A stretch of DNA of 64,000 nucleotides from Mycobacterium sp. 852002-10029_SCH5224772 (lineage in GTDB: Bacteria > Actinomycetota > Actinomycetes > Mycobacteriales > Mycobacteriaceae): NCBI RefSeq assembly GCF_001667315.1, contig NZ_LZHT01000134.1, positions 62,001-126,000 of the forward strand, given 5' to 3'. The notes beneath the pieces are model-generated. The model was given only the letters and a program-made list of their open reading frames with translations. It did not search any database and was not told the origin of the DNA. Positions 17,132 to 26,286 of this stretch are shown here, in pieces; the stretch's first letter is position 1; the number at the start of each line of letters is the position of its first letter. Position numbers and translations under genes: made by a program.

Positions 17132-17246
17132 CCCGACGACGATGCGGTCCGGCACGCGGACCGAGGAGAACTCGGGCGATTCGATCCAGCCCGACGACGA
17201 TGCGGTCCGGCACGCGGACCGAGGAGGAGTTGGGCAATTCGACCTA
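17131..17246 (+). repeat. 58-bp tandem duplication with paired hairpins
   Basis: Two copies, 17131-17188 and 17189-17246, differ at about six of 58 positions. Each contains the perfect inverted repeat GGTCCG-GCACG-CGGACC (17146-17162 and 17204-17220). The pair fills the space between the pykA stop and the tesB1 ribosome site and may attenuate or terminate pykA transcripts. Confidence 0.85.
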
Positions 17247-17266
17247 GCCAGCCCAGAGGAGAGCCT

Positions 17267-18160
17267 GTGCCAGCCGGCAATGAGCCGAACACCACGTCTG
17301 ACTTCGCGGAGCTGCTGGCGACACTCGACCTTCACCGGGTTTCCGATGATCTGTTCATCGGCTCGCATCCCAGCAAGAACCCGATGCGCACGTTCGGTGG
17401 CCAGCTGATGTCGCAGTCGTTCGTCGCGAGCAGCCGCAGCCTGGTTCGCGACGACCTGCCGCCGAGCGCGCTATCGGTGCATTTCATCAACGGCGGCGAC
17501 ACCGGCAAGGACATCGAATACCGCGTGACCCGGCTGCGCGATGAGCGGCGGTTCGCCAACCGCCGCGTCGACGCCATGCAAGACGGCACATTGCTGTGCT
17601 CGGCGATGATCTCCTACATGGCCGGAGGCCGCGGGCTCGAGCACAGTGTCGATCCGCCGCAGGTGGCCGAACCGCACACGCAGCCCTCGATCAGCGAGCT
17701 GTTGCGCGGCTACGAAGAGACCGTCCCGCACTTCGTGAACGCCCTGCAGCCGATCGAATGGCGCTATACCAACGACCCGGCGTGGGTGATGCGGACGAAA
17801 GGGGAACGCCTGCCCCACAACCGGGTCTGGGTCAAGGCATTGGGTGAGGTTCCCGAGGACCCGGTATTGCACACGGCGACAATGGTGTATTCCTCCGACA
17901 CCACGGTGTTGGACTCGGTCATCACCACGCACGGTCTTTCCTGGGGATTCGACCGCATTTTCGCCGCGTCGGCCAACCATTCCATTTGGTTTCACCGGCA
18001 GGTCAACTTCAACGACTGGGTGTTGTACTCGACGTCGTCGCCGGTCGCGGCCGATTCGCGGGGCCTGGGCACCGGGCATTTTTTCGACCGGTCCGGGCAG
18101 CCGCTCGCCACGGTGGTGCAAGAGGGCGTACTGAAGTACTTTCCGCCTTCTCGCCGGTAA
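17267..18160 (+). CDS. tesB1: acyl-CoA thioesterase II TesB1
   Basis: A double hot-dog thioesterase that hydrolyses acyl-CoA to free fatty acid and CoA. The 297-residue protein shows the family's NPMRTFGGQLMSQSFVAS segment, the SVHFINGGD region and, in the second half, SNxSIWFHR-like SANHSIWFHRQVNFNDWVLY with ATVVQEGVLKYF at the end. It matches Mtb Rv1618. The GTG start has an AGAGGAGAG ribosome site. It probably works in lipid turnover, but its natural substrate is unknown. Confidence 0.9.
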   Translation: MPAGNEPNTTSDFAELLATLDLHRVSDDLFIGSHPSKNPMRTFGGQLMSQSFVASSRSLVRDDLPPSALSVHFINGGDTGKDIEYRVTRLRDERRFANRRVDAMQDGTLLCSAMISYMAGGRGLEHSVDPPQVAEPHTQPSISELLRGYEETVPHFVNALQPIEWRYTNDPAWVMRTKGERLPHNRVWVKALGEVPEDPVLHTATMVYSSDTTVLDSVITTHGLSWGFDRIFAASANHSIWFHRQVNFNDWVLYSTSSPVAADSRGLGTGHFFDRSGQPLATVVQEGVLKYFPPSRR

Positions 18161-18304
18161 ACCGTTACGCAATAGCTGCAGGATATCCGCCGGAATCTCT
18201 GCCGGTCGGACCCTGATCGAGCGTAACTTTGACGTAACCGTGGTATTCGGTGCAGAGGCGGCAGAAACGCCGCCCAGCTGTTGTCAGCGCATCGGGAGGT
18301 GAGT

Positions 18305-19702
18305 GTGAACGGGCCGGTGGTGGACGTCGCAGCGCGACCTCGCGCGCGCGAACGTGTTGTCGTTTCGGCCGATTCACTGGCGGTCCGCTTGATCGGCGCC
18401 CTTGCGCTGCTGTGTGCGGCGTGCTGGTTCATCGAGATACTCGCCCGTCACCACAGCCAACCGAACTGGCAGTTCGCCGATCGGTTGGCCTGGTCGTTGA
18501 CGGTTCTGGTTGCGGTGGCTTGGATCGCGCGCGGCGTCTTCCTGGGTCGCCCGGTGACGACGATGCACGCCATCGCGGCCGCGTTTTTCCTGCTGGCGGG
18601 CTTGGGCCTGCATGTCTTGTCGTTCGATGTGGTCGGTGACGTCGTGATCGCCAGCTCGGGCATGGTGTTGATGTGGCCGATGCCCTCGCACCCGCGGCCC
18701 GCCGACCTGCCGCGTGTGTGGAAATTGATCAATGTGACCAGCGATGACGCGTTGGCGCCGTTCACCATGCAGACCGGCAAGAGCTACCACTTCACCGCCG
18801 ACGGCGCCGCGGCGCTGGCCTACCGGACGCGGATGGGAATCGCCGTGGTCAGCGGCGACCCCATCGGCGACGAGGAGCGCTTCCCGGAACTGGTGGCCGA
18901 TTTCGCCGCCACCTGTCATGCCCACGGATGGCGGATCGCGGTGGTGGGGTGCGGCGAGCGGCGACTCAAACTGTGGAACGACTCGGCGATATTGGGACAA
19001 TCGTTGCGCGCCATACCAATTGGGCGCGACGTGGTCGTCGACGTGTGCGGTTTCGACATGGTGGGCCGTAAATTCCGCAACCTGCGTCAGGCGGTGAAGC
19101 GCACCCACAACTGCGGTGTCACAACGGAAATCGTGGCAGAGCAGGAACTCGGCGACACGCTGGTCGCGGAGCTGGCCGAGGTGGTGCGGGAATCGTCCAA
19201 AGGGGCGCACGCCGACCGCGGATTCCACATGAATCTCGACGGCGTGCTGGAAGGCCGTTTCCCCGGAATACAACTGATCATCGCCAGGGACGCCGCGGGC
19301 ACCGTGCAGGCATTTCACCGGTACGCCACCGCCGGCGGCGGCAGCGACATCACCCTCGACGTTCCGTGGCGGCGCCGCGGTGCCCCCAACGGGCTCGACG
19401 AGCGGCTCAGCGTCGACATGGTCATGGCAGGCAAAGACACTGGGGCACAACGGGTATCACTCGCATTCGCGGCGTTTCCCGAAATTTTCGACGACAAGAA
19501 CCGCGGCTGGACCCAGCGCGTCTTCTACCGGCTGATCCACATCCTCGACCCGCTGATCGCGCTGGAGTCGCTGTACCGGTACGTGCGCAAGTGGCATGCC
19601 CTCGACGCGCGGCGCTACGCGCTGATCTCCATGACGCAGATCGTGCCGCTGCTGTTTGTGCTGCTGTCGCTGGAGTTCATGCCTCGCCGGCGACACCTCT
19701 GA
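18305..19702 (+). CDS. DUF2156 membrane protein (Rv1619 type)
   Basis: A 465-residue protein with four or five N-terminal helices (within residues 25-125) and a large cytosolic domain of the DUF2156 kind. That is the GNAT-like fold found at the C-terminus of phosphatidylglycerol lysyltransferases. Recognisable blocks include TGKSYHFTADGAAALAYRTRMG and the aspartate-rich DITLDVPWRRRGAPNGLDERLSVDMV. A short helix at the end may return it to the membrane. The GTG at 18305 follows a GGGAGG site; TTG 18281 and GTG 18299 are alternatives. An aminoacyl transfer to a lipid is possible but unproven. Confidence 0.8.
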   Translation: MNGPVVDVAARPRARERVVVSADSLAVRLIGALALLCAACWFIEILARHHSQPNWQFADRLAWSLTVLVAVAWIARGVFLGRPVTTMHAIAAAFFLLAGLGLHVLSFDVVGDVVIASSGMVLMWPMPSHPRPADLPRVWKLINVTSDDALAPFTMQTGKSYHFTADGAAALAYRTRMGIAVVSGDPIGDEERFPELVADFAATCHAHGWRIAVVGCGERRLKLWNDSAILGQSLRAIPIGRDVVVDVCGFDMVGRKFRNLRQAVKRTHNCGVTTEIVAEQELGDTLVAELAEVVRESSKGAHADRGFHMNLDGVLEGRFPGIQLIIARDAAGTVQAFHRYATAGGGSDITLDVPWRRRGAPNGLDERLSVDMVMAGKDTGAQRVSLAFAAFPEIFDDKNRGWTQRVFYRLIHILDPLIALESLYRYVRKWHALDARRYALISMTQIVPLLFVLLSLEFMPRRRHL

Positions 19703-19957
19703 ACCTGCCGCCGACGGTGCGGGACTGCCCTGATTGGCGTGTCGAAAAGTGGCGGGGGGTCGATGCCGGTGATGTGTTGATTCGACGAGTTAGCTTTTCC
19801 AGCGGCTGCCCAGTTACTAGACAGAACATTCCCACCCTTACTCGCTACCGTTGACGAGTAGACCCTGGTTGGCTTTCGTACATGCGTGGTCAAATGATCG
19901 AGCACCATCCGGTCGCCCCTCCGAATGAAGCGGTAACTACGGGAAAGGGGAATCGTC

Positions 19958-20269
19958 ATGGGTGACACATTTCGCGACCCCATCGATCATGCGAGGACAA
20001 CAAGGGCACACGCGGGCGAGTCGCTCATCGACGTGATGGGCTGGCCGGGATACCTGTTCATGTTCGCGGGCGTGATCGCCATCTTTCGGTGTCTCGTCGC
20101 TCTCGGCACGGGCCACGAGGGTCGGAGCCTGATCAGCGGCGGGATAGCGATCGCGGCGGTCACGGTCGGGCTGGTATGGCTCAAGGTCGAACACCGGCGG
20201 GTCCGCAAGCTCGAGAACCGCTGGTATGACGAGCACCCCGAAGCCTTTCGCCAGCGCCCAGCCAGCTGA
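19958..20269 (+). CDS. UsfY-family small membrane protein
   Basis: A 103-residue protein starting MGDTFRDPIDHARTTR, with two hydrophobic segments (residues about 28-48 and 58-76) and a charged end KLENRWYDEHPEAFRQR. Its N-terminus and the HAGESLIDVMGWPGYL and RWYDEHPE blocks closely resemble UsfY, the protein encoded just upstream of the sigF operon in Mtb. Here it lies far from any sigF, between the DUF2156 gene and cydC, so it is a paralogue or a relocated copy. An AAAGGGG ribosome site precedes the ATG. No convincing SigF promoter (GTTT-GGGTA) was found in the 255-base gap upstream. Confidence 0.8.
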   Translation: MGDTFRDPIDHARTTRAHAGESLIDVMGWPGYLFMFAGVIAIFRCLVALGTGHEGRSLISGGIAIAAVTVGLVWLKVEHRRVRKLENRWYDEHPEAFRQRPAS

Positions 20270-20305
20270 CAGACCGCGCAACTGCTGCGCACGCATCGCT
20301 GACGT

Positions 20306-21985
20306 TCACGCCGCGTGATCGACGCGCAGTTCGCGACAGCCGATCCTGTGGGAAAGGTGGTGAGTGGCCACCACCACCGTGCGTTCGGGGGACAGCAGCC
20401 GCGAATCCGGGGCCAACAGGTCGCGGAGGACCTCATCGGCGTCGGTGACGTCGAGGTGTTCGGTCGGTTCGTCGAGCAGCACGATCCGCGCGGGCGAGAT
20501 CACCGCCCTGGCCAACAGCATTCGCCTGCGCTGCCCCGCCGAAAGGGCTTGGGCACCACCGGTCAACACCGTGGCCAAGCCCTCGGGCAAACCGGCGAGC
20601 CACGTGCCCAGCCCGACGGCGTCCAGGGCCGCGGTGAGTTCGTCATCTCGGCAATCGCCGCGGGCGACCAGCAGGTTGTCTCGGATGGTGGTGGCGAAAA
20701 TGTGGGCGTCCTCCGCGAAAAAGCCGATGGCGCCACGCAAATCGGCTTCCTCGAACTGAGAAACGGCGATACCGTCCAGCAGCACTTGCCCGTCCAATGG
20801 CGGCAGGAGGCCGGCGAGCGTCATCAGCAATGTCGTCTTCCCGGCACCGCTGGCACCGGTGACGGCCAGCCGCGCGCCCGGCGGCAGGTCCAGCGCGATC
20901 CGGGTTGAGCGCGCCCCGCCGTCGTGACCCGAGCGAACGTCGGCCGACAGCCGGCCGGTGCCGACCGGCCTCGGTGGCGTCTGCCTCGTCTCGGCGCATT
21001 CACCCGGGCCTTCGGACGGGGTCAGCTCGAGCAACCGGCGCGCGGCGATCCGCGACCGCGTCAACTGCACGGCCGCCGCCGGCAGCGGCGTCATCGCCTC
21101 GAAGGCGGACAACGGCAGCAACATCAAGACGGCCAGCGTGGTGGGCGCGACCGCGTGCGCCAACCCGATTCCGGCCACCACCGCGCCCAGCACGCTGGCT
21201 CCGATGGCCGCGGTGGGCATCGCCTCGGCGATGGCGGCGGGTTTGGCGGCGGCGTCCAGGGCATCACCCCACGCGCGTTGCCGGCGTTGCGAATCGGCGA
21301 TGACGCCGGGAAGCAGACCGGCTACTCGCAGCTCGGGCGCATGTTCGAGAGCGATCATGGCCGCGTTGTCACGCTCGGAATGATGTTGCCGGGCAATGTT
21401 TTCCTGGGTCGCGGCGGCCCGCGCGGCGAGGCGGGGCGCGACGAAACCGGCGATCAGCAGGCAGAGTGCGAGTACGACGGCCGCCGCCGGCGAAATGGCG
21501 GCGACCACCACGGTGGCAGCCAGCGCCAGCACCACCGCGACGCCGACCGGCACCAGGGCACGCACCAAGACGTTGGCCAGCTCGTCGACGTCGGCGCCCA
21601 CCCGGGCCACCAGTTCACCGCTGTGCAGCCGGACGGCGGCCGCCGCGGGGCCGCGTGCCAGCCTGCGGTAGGCCTGCACCCGGGCGGTACCGGCCGCCCG
21701 CAGGGCGGTGTCGTGGGTGATCAGGCGCTCGCAGTAGTGCAGCACGGCTCGCGAGATCGCGAACATGCGGACCGCGACCGCGGCGACCGAAAGGTCCAGC
21801 ACGGGCGGCATCTGCCATGCGCGGGTGATCAGCCACGCCGCAACGCCGGCCAGGGCCAGCGCGCTGCCCAGCGAGAGCACCCCGAGCGTGATCGCCGCCA
21901 GCACGCGGGGCAGCCGCGGACGCAGCAGGGCAGCGGCGGCCAGCAGGGGCTGATGGCGAGGCGTCGTCGAATCAGGCTGGGGCAT
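20306..21985 (-). CDS. cydC: thiol exporter ABC transporter subunit CydC
   Basis: One half of the heterodimeric CydDC exporter, which sends cysteine or glutathione-type thiols (or affects heme) across the membrane and is needed to assemble cytochrome bd. The 559-residue protein has six N-terminal helices and an ATPase domain with Walker A TGASGAGKTT, signature LSAGQRRR and Walker B RIVLLDEP. The start at 21985 (MPQPDSTTP) overlaps the cydD end by 14 bases. It is the last gene of cydABDC. Confidence 0.92.
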   Translation of the reverse strand: MPQPDSTTPRHQPLLAAAALLRPRLPRVLAAITLGVLSLGSALALAGVAAWLITRAWQMPPVLDLSVAAVAVRMFAISRAVLHYCERLITHDTALRAAGTARVQAYRRLARGPAAAAVRLHSGELVARVGADVDELANVLVRALVPVGVAVVLALAATVVVAAISPAAAVVLALCLLIAGFVAPRLAARAAATQENIARQHHSERDNAAMIALEHAPELRVAGLLPGVIADSQRRQRAWGDALDAAAKPAAIAEAMPTAAIGASVLGAVVAGIGLAHAVAPTTLAVLMLLPLSAFEAMTPLPAAAVQLTRSRIAARRLLELTPSEGPGECAETRQTPPRPVGTGRLSADVRSGHDGGARSTRIALDLPPGARLAVTGASGAGKTTLLMTLAGLLPPLDGQVLLDGIAVSQFEEADLRGAIGFFAEDAHIFATTIRDNLLVARGDCRDDELTAALDAVGLGTWLAGLPEGLATVLTGGAQALSAGQRRRMLLARAVISPARIVLLDEPTEHLDVTDADEVLRDLLAPDSRLLSPERTVVVATHHLSHRIGCRELRVDHAA

Positions 21986-23651
21986 AACGCACCCCACGGT
22001 CGGCGAACACCTCGACGACCTGATCGCCGATGGCCAGCACCGGCTCACGGTGCCCGACCACGATCACGGTCGCACCCGCGCGGGCCCGTTCCACGATGGC
22101 CCGCAAGACCCGCTCCTCGGTGCGAGCGTCCAGGTGCGCGGTCGGCTCGTCGAGCAGCAGCACGGCGGCCGCCGATCCGAGCGCTCGGGCGAGACCTAAC
22201 CGTTGCCGCTGCCCCAGAGACAGTCCGACACCGCCGCGCCCCAGCACGGTGCCGCCCCGCTGGGGCAGCTCTGCCAGCACGGCGTCGAATCCGGAGACAG
22301 CGCAAGCCGTTTCGATGTCCTGGAGCTCTCCGAGCAGCGCCAGGTTGTCGTCGACGGTGCCCGGCACGAGCACGGGACGTTGGGGGAGCCAGGACAGCTG
22401 CCCCCACCACCGGGTCGGCTCGAGGTCGGCGACATCGGCTCCGTCGACGGTGACCCGGCCCGACGAGGGCGCGGTGAGGCCGGCGATCGCCTGCAGTGTG
22501 GTGCTTTTGCCCGCGCCGTTTCGTCCGGTCAGCACGGTCACCGCGCCGGGTTCGATCACCGCGCTCAGATCGCGCGGCGCCTGTCCGTCGCGGCCGGTGA
22601 CCATGAGATGTTCGAGGCGGATCCGCGCGCCGCGGGCGGCAACCGTCTGGGTCCTGACCCTGGACGGGGTGGGCTCGCCGATGAGGGCGAACGCCTCTGC
22701 CGCGGCGGTCCTGCCGTCTTGAGCGGCATGGAATTCCACGCCGATGCGGCGCAATGGCCAGTACACGTCCGGCGCCAGCAACAGCACCGTCAAACCCGTG
22801 GTCAGGGTCATCTCCCCGAAAACCAGGCGGAGGCCTATGCCGACGGCGATCAGCGCCACACCCAGCGTGGCCAACAATTCCAGTACCAGGGCCGACAGGA
22901 AGGCGATGCGCAGCGTCGCCATGGCTGAGCGGCGGTGCGTGGCAGCCAGTTCGGCGATGCGCCGTTCGGGGCCCGCGCTGCGTCCCAACGACCTCAGGGT
23001 GGGGATCCCGGCGATCAGGTCCAGCAGCCGGGCCTGCAGGGTGGTCATGGCGGCCAGCGCCGCCGCCGAGCGGTCCCGCGTTGCCAGCCCGATCAGCACC
23101 ATGAAGATCGGTATCAGCGGCAGCGTGATCGCCACGATCGCCGTCGATTTCAGGTCGTAGGCGGCGATCACGGCGACGGTGGCCGGCGTCAGGATCGCGG
23201 CGAGCAGCAGCGTCGGCAGGTATCCGGTGAGGTAAGGACGCAGGCCGTCCAGACCGCGGGTGACCACCACCGCGGCGGCGTCGCGTTGCGCCGCGAGTTC
23301 ACCGGGCTGCCTGGCGGTCACCGCATCGAGCACCTGGCCGGATAGGTCGGCGATGACGGCGCTGGCGCCCCGCTGCCCCAGTCGGGCCTGAACCCAATGC
23401 GTCAACGCACGAACAACCCACAACGCCAACAGGATTGACAGCGGTTCCGACCAGGTGCGCAGGCCGCGTGCGGAGGGGTCGCCGACGACGCCCGCGACGA
23501 TGCTCGCCAGCACGATCGCCGAGCCGATCGCGCAGGCGGAGATCAGCACCCCGCAGCACACTGTGGCGACAAGATAGCGGCGCAGCGCCCTCGATGCCCG
23601 CCACAGCCTCGGGTCTAGTGGCGCCCGGCTCGCGTGGTCTTGATCGCTCAG
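21972..23651 (-). CDS. cydD: thiol exporter ABC transporter subunit CydD
   Basis: Partner of CydC. The 559-residue protein has a six-helix membrane domain and an ATPase with Walker A TGRNGAGKST, signature LSLGQRQR and Walker B VLLLDEP. The start is unusual. No ATG, GTG or TTG lies in frame near the cydB stop. A CTG at 23651 overlaps that stop as CTGA, copying the ATGA/GTGA pattern used elsewhere in the window, and it gives LSDQDHASRAPLDPRLWR. The next in-frame GTG, inside TVCCGV, would remove about 30 residues. The nearest upstream GTG lies well inside cydB. Confidence 0.88.
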   Translation of the reverse strand: MSDQDHASRAPLDPRLWRASRALRRYLVATVCCGVLISACAIGSAIVLASIVAGVVGDPSARGLRTWSEPLSILLALWVVRALTHWVQARLGQRGASAVIADLSGQVLDAVTARQPGELAAQRDAAAVVVTRGLDGLRPYLTGYLPTLLLAAILTPATVAVIAAYDLKSTAIVAITLPLIPIFMVLIGLATRDRSAAALAAMTTLQARLLDLIAGIPTLRSLGRSAGPERRIAELAATHRRSAMATLRIAFLSALVLELLATLGVALIAVGIGLRLVFGEMTLTTGLTVLLLAPDVYWPLRRIGVEFHAAQDGRTAAAEAFALIGEPTPSRVRTQTVAARGARIRLEHLMVTGRDGQAPRDLSAVIEPGAVTVLTGRNGAGKSTTLQAIAGLTAPSSGRVTVDGADVADLEPTRWWGQLSWLPQRPVLVPGTVDDNLALLGELQDIETACAVSGFDAVLAELPQRGGTVLGRGGVGLSLGQRQRLGLARALGSAAAVLLLDEPTAHLDARTEERVLRAIVERARAGATVIVVGHREPVLAIGDQVVEVFADRGVRYAPA

Positions 23652-24688
23652 GACGGACGCCTTGCCAGACCGATCGGCGCCGGTATCCGCTCGGCCGAGA
23701 TCCGTTGCCGGAAAACCCAGTACGTCCACGCCTGGTACACCACCGTCAGCGGGGCCATGAACGCCGTCACCCACGTCATCACCTTGAGTGTGTAGTTGGT
23801 CGAGGAGGCGTTGTAGATGGTCAGGCTCCACTGCTTGTTCAGGGTCGAGGGCACCAGGTTCGGATACAGCGAGCCGAAGAGCAGGATCACCACGGCCGCG
23901 ACCACCAGCGCGATGCAGGTGAACGCCCAGCCATCGGATGCGCGCCGCCACACCAGCAGCACCGCCGCCAGTTGCGCGAGCACCGCGACGGCCAGCACCA
24001 ACCACGTCCAGTCTTTGCCGTAAGCGAGTTGCGTCCAAATCCCAAAGCCCGCAACCAGTCCGGTGACCGGAAGCGAAAGCCACACGCCGAATCGGTACGC
24101 GTCCTCATGGATGGCGCCGGATGTCTTCAACGCGACGAACACCGCTCCGTACAGCAAGAACAGACCGGCGGTGGCCAAGCCGCCCAACACCGTGTAGGCG
24201 TTGAGCACGTCGGTGATCGAGAGGTGGATGTGGCCGTCGGCGTCCACCGGGAGTCCGCGGACCAGGGCGGCGAACGCGACGCCCCACAAGACCGCCGGCA
24301 GCCACGAGCCGGCCGCGATGCCGAAATCGGCCCAGCCGCGCCACTTTGTGTCGTCGATCTTGCCGCGCCACTCGATCGCCACGGCACGCACGATCATGCC
24401 GAACAGGATCGCCAGCAGCGGCAGGTACAGCGTGGAAAACACTGTGGCGTACCAGCCGGGAAAGGCGGCGAACATGGCCGCGCCACCGACGATCAGCCAA
24501 ACCTCGTTGCCGTCCCAGACCGGGCCGATGGTGTTGAGCGCCGTGCGGCGCAACGGTTCGGCGTCTCCGATGCCGACGCGCGCGAACGGTTCCATCAGCA
24601 TGCCCACGCCGAAGTCGAAGCCCTCGAGGATGAAGAACCCCAGGAACAACACCCCGATGATGCCGAACCACACTTCTTGCAGTCCCAC
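23648..24688 (-). CDS. cydB: cytochrome bd oxidase subunit II CydB
   Basis: The second subunit of the quinol oxidase, 346 residues with about eight or nine helices. It starts MGLQEVWFGIIGVLFLGFFILEGFDFGVG, a classical CydB N-terminus, and contains WDGNEVWLIVGGAAMFAAFP. It follows cydA by 41 bases and runs into cydD at its stop. It supports high-affinity respiration at low oxygen. Confidence 0.95.
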   Translation of the reverse strand: MGLQEVWFGIIGVLFLGFFILEGFDFGVGMLMEPFARVGIGDAEPLRRTALNTIGPVWDGNEVWLIVGGAAMFAAFPGWYATVFSTLYLPLLAILFGMIVRAVAIEWRGKIDDTKWRGWADFGIAAGSWLPAVLWGVAFAALVRGLPVDADGHIHLSITDVLNAYTVLGGLATAGLFLLYGAVFVALKTSGAIHEDAYRFGVWLSLPVTGLVAGFGIWTQLAYGKDWTWLVLAVAVLAQLAAVLLVWRRASDGWAFTCIALVVAAVVILLFGSLYPNLVPSTLNKQWSLTIYNASSTNYTLKVMTWVTAFMAPLTVVYQAWTYWVFRQRISAERIPAPIGLARRPS

Positions 24689-24729
24689 TCCGATCAGCTC
24701 CTTTCGGCGTCGGTAGGCCCCATCACGTC

Positions 24730-26202
24730 TCAGTAGGCGAACGACAGGGGCGCCACCTCGTCGTCGCTGGGCGCGTGCGGGGGAGCGGGTTCCGCGTCGT
24801 GTTCCAGTGGACCTTCGACGGTGTAGCGCTTGAGCAGAAAGAACCAGAGGACCGCCAGCACCGCGTAGACGAGGGTGAAGGTCACCAGCGACGTGATGAC
24901 CATGCCGGGCACGTGATTCGACACACCTTCGCGGACGGTCATCCGCACCAATTGGTCACCGGTCGGGTTCGGAGCCACCACCCACGGCTGGCGACCCATC
25001 TCGGTGAACACCCATCCCGAGATGTTGGCCAAAAACGGCGTGGGAATGGTGAGCAGGGCGAACCAGGAAACCCAGCGGCTCTCGGGGGTTCGCCCGGCGC
25101 GGGTCAGCCACAACACGGCCAGGGCGAACACCAGGGGGAACACCAGGAAGCCGATCATCAACCGGAAGGACCAGTAGGTGACGAACAGGTTCGGCCGGTA
25201 GTCGTCGGGTCCGAAGCGCTGCTGGTATTGCTCCTGCAGGTCGGTCACCCCTTGCAGCGTCACCCCGCTGAGCTTGCCTTCGGCCAGGAACGGCAGCACG
25301 TAATGCACCTTGATCACTTCCCCGACGCTGCCGCAGTTGTTGTGGGTGCCGATGGTCAGCACCGAGAAGTCGGGGTCGGTTTGTGTGTGGCACAACGCTT
25401 CTGCCGACGCCATCTTCATCGGCTGCTGGACGAACATCAGCTTGCCCTGGCGATCGCCGGTGAAGAACAAGCCGAGGGCGGCGAGTAACACCACCGCGCA
25501 TCCCAGGATCGCCGCAGGGCGAAACATGGTGCGGGCCTCGGTTTCCGCGGCGGCAGTGGCGGATCCGGACTTGCGTGAACGCACCATCCACCACGCGCTG
25601 ACGGCGGCAACGAACGTGCCGGCGGTCAGCAGCGCTCCCGCCACAGTGTGCGAAAAGGCCGCCTGAGCAGTGTTATTGGACAGCAGCGCGAATATGCTGT
25701 CCAGCTCGGCGCGTCGCGTCGCCGGGTTGTAGTGCGCGCCGACCGGGTGTTGCATGAACGAATTCGCCGAGATGATGAAGAACGCCGAGGCGTTGACACC
25801 GATCGCGACAATCCAGATGCAGGCCAGGTGGAGCAGCTTCGGCAGCCGGCTCCAGCCGAAGATCCACAAGCCGATGAACGTGGATTCGAAGAAGAAGGCG
25901 AACAGCCCTTCCATTGCCAGCGGCGCACCGAAGATGTCGCCGACGAACCGCGAGTACTCGCTCCAGTTCATGCCGAACTGAAACTCTTGGACGATGCCGG
26001 TCGCCACACCGATGGCGAAGTTGATCAAAAACAGCTTGCCGAAGAACTTGGTCAGCCGGTACCAGGCGGCGTTGCCGGTAGCCACCCACACGGTTTGCAT
26101 GATGGCGATCAACGGGGCCAAACCGATTGTGAGCGGCACAAAGATGAAGTGGTAGACGGTAACAATACCGAACTGCCACCGCGAAATATCGACGACATTC
26201 AT
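24730..26202 (-). CDS. cydA: cytochrome bd oxidase subunit I CydA
   Basis: The heme-bearing subunit that oxidises menaquinol and reduces oxygen to water. It is 490 residues with nine or so helices. The N-terminal RWQFGIVTVYHFIFVPLTIG holds a conserved heme-ligand histidine (His18), and GRQPWVV lies in the conserved segment after the quinol loop. It is the first gene of the minus-strand cydABDC operon. GGGAGA serves as ribosome site. A dyad overlapping a -10 lies 36-54 bases upstream. Confidence 0.95.
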   Translation of the reverse strand: MNVVDISRWQFGIVTVYHFIFVPLTIGLAPLIAIMQTVWVATGNAAWYRLTKFFGKLFLINFAIGVATGIVQEFQFGMNWSEYSRFVGDIFGAPLAMEGLFAFFFESTFIGLWIFGWSRLPKLLHLACIWIVAIGVNASAFFIISANSFMQHPVGAHYNPATRRAELDSIFALLSNNTAQAAFSHTVAGALLTAGTFVAAVSAWWMVRSRKSGSATAAAETEARTMFRPAAILGCAVVLLAALGLFFTGDRQGKLMFVQQPMKMASAEALCHTQTDPDFSVLTIGTHNNCGSVGEVIKVHYVLPFLAEGKLSGVTLQGVTDLQEQYQQRFGPDDYRPNLFVTYWSFRLMIGFLVFPLVFALAVLWLTRAGRTPESRWVSWFALLTIPTPFLANISGWVFTEMGRQPWVVAPNPTGDQLVRMTVREGVSNHVPGMVITSLVTFTLVYAVLAVLWFFLLKRYTVEGPLEHDAEPAPPHAPSDDEVAPLSFAY

Positions 26203-26237
26203 CTGTCATCTCCCGACTGCGGAGGCCCGATCAACGG

Positions 26238-26256
26238 CTACGACAGAGTGTAGTAG
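26238..26256 (-). promoter_or_regulatory. candidate operator and -10 of cydA
   Basis: CTACGACA-GAG-TGTAGTAG is a dyad with seven of eight paired bases in each arm. On the minus strand it contains TACACT, a TANNNT hexamer, so a bound regulator would block RNA polymerase. It does not match the mycobacterial CRP consensus TGTGA-N6-TCACA. Confidence 0.4.
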
Positions 26257-26286
26257 ATAAGACCGCGCCTCCGCTAGCGGCGCCCC

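Noticed and set aside
17100..17408. Frame across the 58-bp tandem repeat into tesB1
   Set aside because: It overlaps pykA and tesB1 out of frame and has no ribosome site.
19703..19957. SigF promoter before the UsfY-like gene
   Set aside because: No GTTT and GGGTA pair with 15-17 base spacing was found.
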